A stretch of DNA of 64,000 nucleotides from an uncultured Oscillospiraceae bacterium (GTDB taxonomy: Bacteria; Bacillota; Clostridia; Oscillospirales; Oscillospiraceae). The stretch is taken from NCBI GenBank assembly GCA_944385415.1, contig CALWXC010000039.1:1-64000 (forward strand), read 5' to 3'. Under the pieces are notes generated by a model. The model was given only the letters and a program-made list of their open reading frames with translations, was not told the DNA's origin and ran no database searches. Within the stretch, counting starts at the first letter, position 1; each line of letters starts with the position of its first letter. The position numbers and the translations under genes are program-made. Positions 32,971-41,024 of the stretch are shown here, piece after piece.

Positions 32971-33501
32971 ATGCCCAACGCAAAGGTACTGGAAAGCAAG
33001 AAGGCTGCCGTCGACGCTCTGGCTGAGAAGCTGCAGGGTGCTACCGCCGCCGTCTTTGTGGACTACAAGGGTATTACGGTTGCTCAGGACACTGAGCTGC
33101 GTAACCAGTTCCGTGCTGCCGGTGTGGAGTACACGGTTGTCAAGAACACTCTGACTCGATTTGCCGCCAACAAGATTGGCTACAACCAGTTTGATGAGCT
33201 GCTCAACGGCACCACTTCCCTGGCCTGCACCACCGGCGATCCCATCGCCCCTGCTCGTATTATCTGCGAGTTTGCCAAGAAGAACAAGGATCTGCTGAAG
33301 ATCAAGGGCGGCATCATCGAAGGCAGTGTGCTGTCTGCTGAAGAGCTGAACGCTTTCGGCGAACTGCCCTCCAAGGACGCTCTGCTGTCTCAGGTTCTGG
33401 GTACCTTCCTGGCTCCCATCACCAGCCTGGCCGTCGTGCTCGACCAGATCTGCAAGGCCCAGGGCGGCGACACTGCTGCTGCTGAGACCACTGAAGGCTA
33501 A
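32971..33501 (+). CDS. rplJ: 50S ribosomal protein L10
   Basis: This 176-residue protein starts [21 protein letters not shown] and ends in the helical tail that binds L7/L12 dimers. It anchors the ribosomal stalk. The start at 32971 follows GGAGGTG in the leader; an upstream in-frame extension falls in the leader RNA. Confidence 0.97.
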   Translation: MPNAKVLESKKAAVDALAEKLQGATAAVFVDYKGITVAQDTELRNQFRAAGVEYTVVKNTLTRFAANKIGYNQFDELLNGTTSLACTTGDPIAPARIICEFAKKNKDLLKIKGGIIEGSVLSAEELNAFGELPSKDALLSQVLGTFLAPITSLAVVLDQICKAQGGDTAAAETTEG

Positions 33502-33539
33502 TTTGCGATTCTAAACTACATTTTAGGAGGATATTTACA

Positions 33540-33920
33540 ATGGCTAGCGAAAAAGTTTTGGCTATGATCGAGGAAGTTAAGGCTCTGTCCGTTCTGGAGC
33601 TGTCCGAGCTGGTTCATGCTCTGGAAGAGGCTTTCGGCGTTTCCGCCGCTGCCGCCGCTGTTGCTGCTCCCGCTGCCGGTGCTGCTGCTGGTGCCGCTGC
33701 TGAGGAGAAGACCGAGTTCGACGTCGAGCTGAAGAGCGCCGGCGCCAACAAGATCGCTGTTATCAAGGTTGTCCGTGAGGCTACCGGCCTGGGCCTGAAG
33801 GAAGCCAAGGCTATGGTTGACGGCGCTCCTGCTAAGGTCAAGGAGGCTATGTCCAAGGATGACGCCGAGGCTCTGGTTGCCAAGCTGAAGGAAGCTGGCG
33901 CCGACGCCGAGGCCAAGTAA
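33540..33920 (+). CDS. rplL: 50S ribosomal protein L7/L12
   Basis: This 126-residue protein has the N-terminal dimerisation helices, an Ala-rich hinge (about 37-58) and the C-terminal domain [39 protein letters not shown] that recruits translation factors. TTAGGAGG precedes the start. Confidence 0.97.
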   Translation: MASEKVLAMIEEVKALSVLELSELVHALEEAFGVSAAAAAVAAPAAGAAAGAAAEEKTEFDVELKSAGANKIAVIKVVREATGLGLKEAKAMVDGAPAKVKEAMSKDDAEALVAKLKEAGADAEAK

Positions 33921-33946
33921 GAAATTCTTACTTGACAGTTGTGCGC

Positions 33947-33979
33947 AAAGAGCTGCAGAGTGATCTGCAGCTCTTTTTT
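33947..33979 (+). terminator. Terminator of rplJL
   Basis: A 13-bp stem (33947-33959 with 33964-33976) around loop GTGA, followed by TTTT. Confidence 0.9.
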
Positions 33980-33991
33980 AACCATCATAAG

Positions 33992-34030
33992 GTGGGCGGT
34001 CTGCAAGTATCATACTTGCAGACCGCCCAC
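33992..34030. terminator. Long perfect hairpin between convergent genes
   Basis: An 18-bp perfect stem (33992-34009 with 34013-34030) with a three-base loop just after the DeoR gene's stop. No clear T-tail on the minus strand, so it may block rather than cleanly terminate transcription, or protect 3' ends. Confidence 0.6.
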
Positions 34031-34037
34031 TTCCCTA

Positions 34038-34805
34038 TCACTCCGTTGGATAGATACATTGCACTTGTCGCTGCTCCAGCAGCTGTAAAAAAGATTTCTC
34101 TGGCGGCCGATTTGTCACAATACAGTCAATTTGCTCTAGGTCCGCAATTTTCACAAAGGAGACTTTCTCAAATTTGGAAGAATCCACCGCCAAAATCCGC
34201 GTGTTGGCACCGCGCATCATGGTCTGTTTGGTCGATGCGTGATCTTCGCTGGAATCGGTAATGCCAGAGACAGAGTCCACGCCTTTACAGGACATGATCG
34301 CTTTGTCCACATGGTAGTTCTGCAACATCTGATGGCACTGGGAGCCTACCAGCGCCATGGTATCCCGTTTGAGACGTCCACCGGTGAGCAGAATATTCCA
34401 GCCCTCCACATCGCTGAGCTCTACTACAATCTCTACAGAGTTGGTAATGACGGTCAGCTCTTTTTTATCCTTCAACTGTTTGGCGATATACAGAGAAGTG
34501 GAGCTGTCATCCAGCATGATATGGTCTCCATCGACAATCTGACTGCACACCAGTTTTGCAATGGTTCGTTTGGCCTCTACATTGGTCTTGTTGCGGATGG
34601 TATAGGACAAGTCCGTCTTGGTGCTGTTGCCCCAGATGGCGCCGCCATATGTCTTGGTGGCGTAGCCCTCCTTTTCCAGCTTGTCCAGATCCCGGCGAAT
34701 GGTTTCTTCGGTCACACCGTAGTGTGCAGCCAGTTGGCTTACCAGCACCCGTTGTTCCAGCCGTAGCTTATTGAGAATCTCGTTTTTTCGTTCGATTGCA
34801 AGCAT
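34038..34805 (-). CDS. DeoR/GlpR family transcriptional regulator
   Basis: This 255-residue protein has an N-terminal winged helix (RVLVSQLAAHYGVTEETIRRDLDKLEKEG, about 18-46) and a DeoRC sensor domain with DGDHIMLDDSSTSLYIAKQL and the sugar-phosphate-binding style CKGVDSVSGITDSSEDHASTKQTM. The family represses sugar-catabolism genes and is released by phosphosugars. No sugar operon adjoins it, so its targets are probably elsewhere. It is divergent from the MBOAT gene across a 354-base AT-rich spacer. Confidence 0.9.
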   Translation of the reverse strand: MLAIERKNEILNKLRLEQRVLVSQLAAHYGVTEETIRRDLDKLEKEGYATKTYGGAIWGNSTKTDLSYTIRNKTNVEAKRTIAKLVCSQIVDGDHIMLDDSSTSLYIAKQLKDKKELTVITNSVEIVVELSDVEGWNILLTGGRLKRDTMALVGSQCHQMLQNYHVDKAIMSCKGVDSVSGITDSSEDHASTKQTMMRGANTRILAVDSSKFEKVSFVKIADLEQIDCIVTNRPPEKSFLQLLEQRQVQCIYPTE

Positions 34806-34861
34806 ATGGTCCCACCTTATCCTGTGCGGATCGAATTCCCGCAGATTGTTTTCTCCTTTTC

Positions 34862-34889
34862 ATTATATCCGGCAATCTAAAAAAATCAA
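34862..34889 (-). promoter_or_regulatory. Promoter of the DeoR gene
   Basis: Minus-strand TTGATT (34884-34889) and TATAAT (34862-34867) are 16 bases apart. Confidence 0.65.
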
Positions 34890-35159
34890 GTTTTATGTTG
34901 GATTACATTGTTTTAATTGGTTTCTTTTAAGAGCTGTAGCTTTTTTTAATTTTTTTCAGCTGGTGTTGTCACCTTTTTTTCTTTTGTCACTCTTTTGTTG
35001 CTTTTGGCCCATTAAACCGTAATTTACTGGGGAATATCGTAAATTTCTACGAAAAAAATCTAAATTGATAGTTGCTTTTTTCGTCATACTTTGATAGCAT
35101 AGAGTTCAGCAGCCCCCTTTGGTCTGTGATTATGTAAATTTGTGAAGGGACGGGCGTCC
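34890..35159. other. AT-rich spacer between deoR-type and MBOAT genes
   Basis: About 270 bases, distinctly richer in T than the flanks and with no gene. Apart from the MBOAT promoter at 35072-35100 I see only T-runs, which may bend DNA or bind a nucleoid protein. Confidence 0.4.
35072..35100 (+). promoter_or_regulatory. Candidate promoter of the MBOAT-DHHW pair
   Basis: TTGCTT (35072-35077) and TAGCAT (35095-35100) are 17 bases apart, 60 bases before the start codon. Confidence 0.5.
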
Positions 35160-36578
35160 ATGGTTTTCTCCAGTTTGATATTTTTATTTCTTTTTTTGCC
35201 AGCCTGTGTTTTGCTGTATTTTGCTAGACCTTCCATTTCCTATAAAAATTGGGTGCTTGTAGCATTCAGTTTATTTTTCTACGCATGGGGCGAGCCGTTG
35301 TATGTGCTGCTTTTGCTCTTTTCTACATTTATAAACTATTTGATCGGAAGGCTGATTGGCGGCCCGGACAACCCCCGTGGCAAGCTATGGATGATTCTCT
35401 CCGTTATTTTTAACCTATCATTGCTGGGTTATTTTAAATACATTGGTTTTTTGGTGGAAAACCTGAATCTTCTGGGGCTCCATTTGTCTGCCCCGCAAGT
35501 CTCTTTGCCTATTGGTATTTCCTTCTACACATTTCAGACCCTTTCCTATGTCGTTGACATTTACCGGGGGCAGGTGGCGGTTCAGCGTTCCTACCGAAAT
35601 TTCCTGTTGTACGTTTCCCTGTTCCCACAGCTGATTGCAGGCCCCATTGTCCGGTACTCAGAGATTGAGCCCCAGCTGTCCCAGCGGAAAATTAACTATG
35701 CCAGTATTTTCTACGGCCTGCTACGTTTCTGCATTGGCTTGGCCAAAAAAGTTCTTCTCGCCAATTATGCAGGCCAGGTCGCCACACAGCTTCTGGGCGG
35801 TACGCTGTCGGCTACCACCACGTTGGGCGGTTGGTTGGGAATCCTGATGTATACATTTCAGATCTATTTCGACTTCTCTGGCTACTCGGATATGGCCATT
35901 GGTTTGGGCCGTGTATTCGGTTTCCGCTACTCAGAAAACTTTGACCTGCCCTACATGTCCCGCTCGATTACAGAATTCTGGCGCCGCTGGCATATATCCC
36001 TGGGCAGTTTCTTCCGGGACTATGTGTACATCCCATTGGGAGGCAATCGCCGTCACCACGTCCTCAACCTGCTCGTCGTTTGGACGCTGACGGGGCTGTG
36101 GCACGGTGCCAGTTGGAACTTTGCCCTGTGGGGCCTGTACTTCTTTGTCCTGCTGTATATTGAAAAATCCATTCCCCATGTACTGGGGAAGATTCCGGCG
36201 GTTCTGCGGTGCCTGGGAACCTTCTTCCTGGTGGTTTTGGGCTGGGTCCTGTTCTACTGCACGAATTTGACCCAACTGGGCCAAACCTTTGGACTGCTCT
36301 TTGGACAGGTGGGTACCGGCTTCACTAACACGCAGATGAATATTACATTGCTGAACAATCTGCCGCTGTTGCTGGTCTGTATCCTGGGCAGCACGCCCAT
36401 TCCACGCTTTATTGGTATGATTTTCAGTGGCCTTTGCGCGGAAAACCCCAAAGCCAAACCGAAAAAGCGTATTGTATACACCTTTGTTGTCTATGTATTT
36501 GATCTGGTACTGCTGGGCCTGTCGGTGGTCTCCCTTATTGGTTCCAGCTTCAACCCATTCCTCTATTTCCGCTTCTGA
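35160..36578 (+). CDS. MBOAT family O-acyltransferase (AlgI/PatA-like)
   Basis: This 472-residue protein has about ten transmembrane helices and the MBOAT core: PIGISFYTFQTLSYVVDIYRG (about 119-139), SEFWRRWHISLGSFFRDYVYIPLGGNR and the WHGASWNFALWG stretch with the catalytic His. It moves an acyl, usually acetyl, group across the membrane for attachment to an extracellular polysaccharide. The ATG at 35160 follows GAAGGGA. The next gene encodes a DHHW protein, the usual AlgJ-like partner that makes the final transfer outside the cell. Confidence 0.93.
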   Translation: MVFSSLIFLFLFLPACVLLYFARPSISYKNWVLVAFSLFFYAWGEPLYVLLLLFSTFINYLIGRLIGGPDNPRGKLWMILSVIFNLSLLGYFKYIGFLVENLNLLGLHLSAPQVSLPIGISFYTFQTLSYVVDIYRGQVAVQRSYRNFLLYVSLFPQLIAGPIVRYSEIEPQLSQRKINYASIFYGLLRFCIGLAKKVLLANYAGQVATQLLGGTLSATTTLGGWLGILMYTFQIYFDFSGYSDMAIGLGRVFGFRYSENFDLPYMSRSITEFWRRWHISLGSFFRDYVYIPLGGNRRHHVLNLLVVWTLTGLWHGASWNFALWGLYFFVLLYIEKSIPHVLGKIPAVLRCLGTFFLVVLGWVLFYCTNLTQLGQTFGLLFGQVGTGFTNTQMNITLLNNLPLLLVCILGSTPIPRFIGMIFSGLCAENPKAKPKKRIVYTFVVYVFDLVLLGLSVVSLIGSSFNPFLYFRF

Positions 36579-36592
36579 CGGGAGGTGTTCCC

Positions 36593-38008
36593 ATGAAAAA
36601 ACTGTATATCTGCCTGATGGGGGCTCTGCTGGCGGTGCTGACCGCTGTCGGCGCCATTTCCCTGCTGGATACGGACCCTACGGTTTTGGCCGATGAAAAC
36701 CGCAAGATTGAAAAGCCAAAATTCTCCTGGGGTGCGCTGCTGGACGGTTCCTATGTACAGCAGTTGGAGTCTTACTATACGGATACATTTCCGTTCCGGG
36801 AAAAGTTGATGCCGTTGAATCAGGAGCTGAACAAGTTCTATTACTACTCTGGCGTAGGTGACAGCAACTATCTGGCCATCAATTTCGACGGTGGCGCGGA
36901 ACAGGGCGGTGAGTCCCTCCATGATGTGGAGAATGCCCTAAACAATCCTGAAGGTACCGGCAACACCTCTGCTCCAGAGACCACAGATCCTTCGACTGAT
37001 ACATCGGAACAGCAAACGCCCTCTACCGATAATGCTGAGAATGAAACCACAACGCCGCCAGAGATCAATGTTCCTGATGAGAATCAAGGTACGGCCATTG
37101 GCACAATCTATATTGATGGTGACAACGCCATGGATATCCCTACGGCAAACAATGAGGTCATTGACTCCTATGCCGATGCGGTCAACAACCTGTCCCAGGC
37201 ATTGGGGTCCGATGTGCGGACTATTTCCCTGGTGACGCCTAACTCTGGCGAATTCTACTCCCCGGAAAGCTTCCACACCGGGTCCCACTCCCAAAAGGAA
37301 ATGATTGAGCGGTGCTATGGCGCTATGAACGATAATATTGTGACAGTGGACGCTTACTCAGCGTTGCGGAACCATGCCGACGAGTACATCTGTTTCCGTA
37401 CCGATCATCACTGGACTGCATTAGGTGCGTATTATGCCTATATCCAGTACTGCAAGGCTACGGGCTTCGACCCGGTTCCGCTGGAGCAGTTTGAGACCGG
37501 TACCTATGAGAATTTCCTGGGTTCCATGTACACCTATACGCAGAAGTACCCTCAGAGCCAGGCCCTCAAGGACAACCCCGACACACTGACCTATTATTTG
37601 CCCATTGTGGAGACCCACGCCAAATATTATTCCGATGCCACGTTGTCGGATGGAATTGCCATCAGCGTTGTCTACACCAAACTGGCGGAAAATGTGTCCA
37701 ACAAGTATCTTTGCTTCATCGGTGGCGATACGCCGGTCTGCATCGTGGAGACAGCTGTTGAGGATGGCCCGGTCTGCATGGTGCTGAAAGAGTCCTACGG
37801 CAATGCTTTTGTTCCCTTCCTCACCAGCCATTACAGCAAGATCATTGTCATTGACCCCCGGCAGTTTAACCAGGACGGGAAACCAAGTCTGGATTTGCCC
37901 GCTTTTGCCAAGGAACAGGGTGTGGATGATCTGCTGGTGATTAACTATCCCTTTATGATCAATAACTCTTATTATGTCAGCTTGCTGAATCGCCTGATTC
38001 CTTCCTGA
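36593..38008 (+). CDS. DHHW family (AlgJ/AlgX-like) extracytoplasmic acetyl-transfer protein
   Basis: This 471-residue protein has an N-terminal transmembrane/signal segment (about 3-23), a Thr/Glu/Asn/Pro-rich low-complexity insert (about 115-165), and an SGNH-hydrolase-like domain with the diagnostic FRTDHHWTALGAYYAY (about 265-280) and VLKESYGNAFVPFL near the end. It likely receives acyl groups from the MBOAT partner 14 bases upstream and transfers them to a surface glycan. The acceptor is unknown. Confidence 0.9.
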   Translation: MKKLYICLMGALLAVLTAVGAISLLDTDPTVLADENRKIEKPKFSWGALLDGSYVQQLESYYTDTFPFREKLMPLNQELNKFYYYSGVGDSNYLAINFDGGAEQGGESLHDVENALNNPEGTGNTSAPETTDPSTDTSEQQTPSTDNAENETTTPPEINVPDENQGTAIGTIYIDGDNAMDIPTANNEVIDSYADAVNNLSQALGSDVRTISLVTPNSGEFYSPESFHTGSHSQKEMIERCYGAMNDNIVTVDAYSALRNHADEYICFRTDHHWTALGAYYAYIQYCKATGFDPVPLEQFETGTYENFLGSMYTYTQKYPQSQALKDNPDTLTYYLPIVETHAKYYSDATLSDGIAISVVYTKLAENVSNKYLCFIGGDTPVCIVETAVEDGPVCMVLKESYGNAFVPFLTSHYSKIIVIDPRQFNQDGKPSLDLPAFAKEQGVDDLLVINYPFMINNSYYVSLLNRLIPS

Positions 38009-38013
38009 CAACA

Positions 38014-38045
38014 AAAAACGCTCGACCACTAGGCCGAGCGTTTTT
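38014..38045. terminator. Bidirectional terminator
   Basis: An 11-bp stem AAAAACGCTCG/CGAGCGTTTTT (38014-38024 with 38035-38045) with T-runs on both strands, between convergent DHHW and radA genes. Confidence 0.9.
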
Positions 38046-38050
38046 GCTGC

Positions 38051-39409
38051 TTATAGTGCAATTTCGATGGCTTCCCGAATGTTTCGGACTCGCAGCAGTT
38101 CCATGCCCTTCGGTGCAATCAGCTGCTCTGTGCCCTGCCGTGGAATGATACACTGGGTAAAGCCCAACCGGGCAATCTCCCCCAACCGCTGCTGCAGATT
38201 GGATACAGATCGGATTTCACCAGTTAGACCCACCTCCCCCACTGCCGCCAGGGCGTCCGAGATGGGACTGTCCCGAAAGCTGGAAGCTACCGCCAGGATT
38301 ACCGGCAAATCTGCCGCCGGCTCATCAAGACGCAGGCCACCGATGACGTTGACATAGGCATCGCAGGACGACAAATTCATCCCGCCGCGCTTTTCCATAA
38401 CGGCCAGCAGCAACGCCGCCCGGTTATAGTCGAAGCCGTCTGTGGTTCGACGAGGTACATTGAAAGTGGTCGCCGTCACCAACGCCTGAACCTCCGCCAG
38501 CACCGGACGTGTCCCCTCCATGGCACAGGCCACGCAAGTACCAGGGGTATTCAGCGGACGGCCCGCCAACAACATCTCCGAGGGATTGGGGACTTCTTTT
38601 AATCCCGTGTCGTTCATTTCAAAGACACCCAGTTCATTGGTGGAGCCAAAACGGTTTTTTTCTGCCCGCAAAAGACGATAGTTGGTGCTACGGTCCCCTT
38701 CAAAATACAGGACGCAGTCTACCATATGTTCCAGAACTTTTGGACCGGCAATGGCGCCCTCTTTATTGACATGGCCCACCACAAATACCGTGATGCCATA
38801 TGATTTGGACAGCCGCATCAACGACATAGTGCAGTCCTTTACCTGGGAAATACTGCCTGGCGCGGAAGTGCTGTCAGCGTCATACAAGGTCTGAATGGAA
38901 TCGGCAATGAGAATGTCGGGCTGTACCTCACTGACAGCGCTGAGAATTTCTCCCATACTGGTTTCCGACAAAACCAGCAGCTTTTCACTGTCCACAGCCA
39001 ATCGCTGTGCCCGCATTTTCAGCTGCCGCTCACTTTCTTCGCCGGAGACATACAGTACAGTGTGCTCTTGGCAAACATAGCGGCAGATTTGCAGCAATAA
39101 AGTGGATTTTCCGATGCCCGGTGCACCGCCCACCAAGACCAGAGAACCTTTGACCGCTCCTCCGCCCAATACTCGATCCAACTCGGGAGAACCGGTGGAA
39201 AACCGAATTTCATCGGTACTCTCCACTTCGGCCAGGGTCCGGGGTTTCCGAACTGTCCCACGGACAGGAGAAGCTGCTTTGGGCATAGGCGATTTCTGTT
39301 CCTTATATTCCTCAATGGAATTCCACGCGCCGCAAGCTGGACACCGCCCCTGCCACTTCATGGTCTCATTGCCGCAGCTGGTACAAAAATAAATGGTTTT
39401 AGACTTCAC
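38051..39409 (-). CDS. radA: DNA repair protein RadA
   Basis: This 452-residue protein promotes branch migration in recombination. It has a four-cysteine zinc finger (CTSCG...CPACG, near 9-27), a RecA-like core with GGAPGIGKST and the RadA-specific KNRFG motif, and a Lon-protease-like C-terminal domain without a catalytic need. The GTG at 39409 is chosen because GAGGAG lies ten bases upstream and the zinc finger follows at once. It overlaps the 3' end of cwlD by 11 bases, so the genes are coupled. Confidence 0.95.
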   Translation of the reverse strand: MKSKTIYFCTSCGNETMKWQGRCPACGAWNSIEEYKEQKSPMPKAASPVRGTVRKPRTLAEVESTDEIRFSTGSPELDRVLGGGAVKGSLVLVGGAPGIGKSTLLLQICRYVCQEHTVLYVSGEESERQLKMRAQRLAVDSEKLLVLSETSMGEILSAVSEVQPDILIADSIQTLYDADSTSAPGSISQVKDCTMSLMRLSKSYGITVFVVGHVNKEGAIAGPKVLEHMVDCVLYFEGDRSTNYRLLRAEKNRFGSTNELGVFEMNDTGLKEVPNPSEMLLAGRPLNTPGTCVACAMEGTRPVLAEVQALVTATTFNVPRRTTDGFDYNRAALLLAVMEKRGGMNLSSCDAYVNVIGGLRLDEPAADLPVILAVASSFRDSPISDALAAVGEVGLTGEIRSVSNLQQRLGEIARLGFTQCIIPRQGTEQLIAPKGMELLRVRNIREAIEIAL

Positions 39410-40130
39410 GTTCGTTCTGCTCCTCGATAGCCCAGCCGTTGACACCGACGCCAATGGCCAGGGCCAGTTTCTTTTGGTAATCCCCGTCCTGTAACAGCAG
39501 ATCCTCTGCTTCATTGGAAAGAAATCCACATTCAATGAGGATGCCGGGGCACTGGATATGATTCATCAGATAGACGGTCTCCGCCGGTTTGGTCTGTCGC
39601 TGGTTATCCGGAGCCACTGCACTGCGCAGCGTCTCCTGCATCCGTTCCGCTAATTCCTGGCTGGATTCTGTTGCGGCGTAAAACACCTGTGCGCCGGAAT
39701 AGCGGCCGTCTTCAAACATATTTTGATGGATGCTGACCAGAACGGCTCCCGGCGTTTGATTGGCAATTTGAACCCGGTTTTTGAGATCGGATGCTTTCTT
39801 TTCGCTGATGGTTTCCGCTGTGGCATCATAGATAGCGGTATCGCTTTCCCGGATCATTTTCGTGTTGAAGCCCAGAAAGGCCAGAAACGCGTCCGTTCGG
39901 CGGGCAATTTCCAGGTTGATCTGGCTCTCCTGTACACCGGAAATGGACGTGGCGCCGCCGTCCTCCCCGCCGTGACCGGCATCTACCACCACCGTAAAAC
40001 CATCTGCCGTATTACCCAGGACAGCTGCCATGCCGCTGCGGGTGGTACGGCTGCCGGAATGCAGTCCAGCCAGCGTCAGACTGATAAACAATATCAGGCA
40101 TCCAAGCCATAGAGCCAGTGGTTTCTTCAT
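39399..40130 (-). CDS. cwlD: N-acetylmuramoyl-L-alanine amidase CwlD
   Basis: This 243-residue protein has an N-terminal membrane/signal helix (about 5-24) and an Amidase_3 zinc domain: VVVDAGHGGEDGGA (first His), NLEIAR, SIHQN and ILIECGFLSN with the catalytic Glu. CwlD with PdaA forms muramic delta-lactam in the spore cortex, needed for germination. Its presence supports that the organism makes spores, in line with the divergent cotJ operon. Confidence 0.9.
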   Translation of the reverse strand: MKKPLALWLGCLILFISLTLAGLHSGSRTTRSGMAAVLGNTADGFTVVVDAGHGGEDGGATSISGVQESQINLEIARRTDAFLAFLGFNTKMIRESDTAIYDATAETISEKKASDLKNRVQIANQTPGAVLVSIHQNMFEDGRYSGAQVFYAATESSQELAERMQETLRSAVAPDNQRQTKPAETVYLMNHIQCPGILIECGFLSNEAEDLLLQDGDYQKKLALAIGVGVNGWAIEEQNEREV

Positions 40131-40269
40131 TCATATCACCCCTCTACAGCATACGGTCCTCTGGCGCAGATATGCCAAAAGCTGCTGCCGTTGGAACGCG
40201 TCGAAAGCCGTTGGCATAGACTGCATCGTGGGGAACTCCCCAGCAGTATGACAGAAGGAGGAATTTTCA
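40131..40269 (+). promoter_or_regulatory. cwlD-cotJ divergent spacer
   Basis: No housekeeping promoter is evident ahead of cotJ. CATAGACT at 40215-40222 resembles the -10 box of mother-cell sigma-E promoters (CATACAMT), but I cannot find a matching -35, so this is weak. AAGGAGG at 40254-40260 is the ribosome-binding site of the cotJ fusion. Confidence 0.35.
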
Positions 40270-40728
40270 TTGGATACCACTGTGATCCGACCGGCTACCG
40301 CCTGTAACGATAAAAACGGCTGTCTGCCGGCTTGTGCGCCCCTGGCAAACCCCTTTGTTCCCTTTCAACGGGAGAACTCTGAGACCTATCAAGCCCCCAA
40401 AGCCCTGATCCGGGGAACACTGTTTCCCGGACTGGATTTGCCCTTTATGGGGTTGGTCAACCGAACGGAGAAGAACACGCCCCTGGGTGAACTGATGGCA
40501 CTAAGCTTCGCCATGCACGAACTGGGACTCTACCTGGATACCCATCAAAATGATGCAGAGGCCACCAAACTGTTCCAGCAGTATACCGATCTCTATGAGC
40601 AGGGCCGCCGGACCTATGAAGCAAAGTACGGTCCTTTGCAGCAAAGTGACGGCGTTTCAGACGGAAAATACGTCTGGCTGCAAGACCCCTGGCCTTGGGA
40701 TTATGTGAAGGATGGAGGTACTAAGTAA
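40270..40728 (+). CDS. cotJB: CotJA-CotJB fusion spore coat protein
   Basis: This 152-residue protein joins two coat proteins that are separate in B. subtilis. Residues about 18-65 match CotJA (NPFVPFQRENSETYQAPKALIRGTLFPGLDLPF) and about 76-148 match CotJB (LMALSFAMHELGLYLDTH, KYVWLQDPWPWDYV). The linker is only about ten residues, shorter than two complete proteins would give. The start is TTG at 40270, supported by AAGGAGG. The stop overlaps the cotJC start by one base (TAATG), so cotJC is coupled. The operon should be expressed in the mother cell. Confidence 0.88.
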   Translation: MDTTVIRPATACNDKNGCLPACAPLANPFVPFQRENSETYQAPKALIRGTLFPGLDLPFMGLVNRTEKNTPLGELMALSFAMHELGLYLDTHQNDAEATKLFQQYTDLYEQGRRTYEAKYGPLQQSDGVSDGKYVWLQDPWPWDYVKDGGTK

Positions 40729-41024
40729 TGTTCGTCTATGAGAAAAAGCTTCAATACCCGGTACGTATCGCCCATACCAATCCAGACCTGGCTACCATCA
40801 TATTGACCCAATACGGTGGCCCAGACGGTGAGCTCGGCGCTTCTCTGCGCTATCTGTCCCAACGGTATTCCATGCCCTTCCCAGAGCTGAAAGGTTTGCT
40901 GACCGACATCGGTACAGAAGCATCAAAAAGGGACCCTACAGGCGTCCAGGCTGGGCTTATGCAAAGATACTGTAGCACAAAAAAGCAGTTTATTCAACAT
41001 ATAAGCCCTTATTCCGTAAAGTAG
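40728..41024 (+). CDS. cotJC: cotJC segment 1 of 3 (manganese catalase-like coat protein, interrupted)
   Basis: Residues 1-64 (to 40920) match the N-terminus of CotJC: MFVYEKKLQYPVRI, ILTQYGGPDGELGASLRYLSQRYSMPFPELKGLLTDIGTE. After GTE the frame enters element 1 and continues with 34 unrelated residues to a stop at 41022-41024. The break falls inside the conserved ELGHLE metal-binding motif of the catalase fold. In the unexcised state a truncated 98-residue product would be made. Joining 40920 to 45729 restores the frame. Confidence 0.93.
   Translation: MFVYEKKLQYPVRIAHTNPDLATIILTQYGGPDGELGASLRYLSQRYSMPFPELKGLLTDIGTEASKRDPTGVQAGLMQRYCSTKKQFIQHISPYSVK
40909..40920. repeat. Left attachment core of element 1
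   Basis: TCGGTACAGAAG, identical to 45717-45728. It lies in the codons for I-G-T-E of cotJC. TCAAAAAGGG begins two bases to the right and is one dyad arm of the reconstituted attP; the other arm, CCATTTTGA, is at 45700-45708. Confidence 0.9.
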
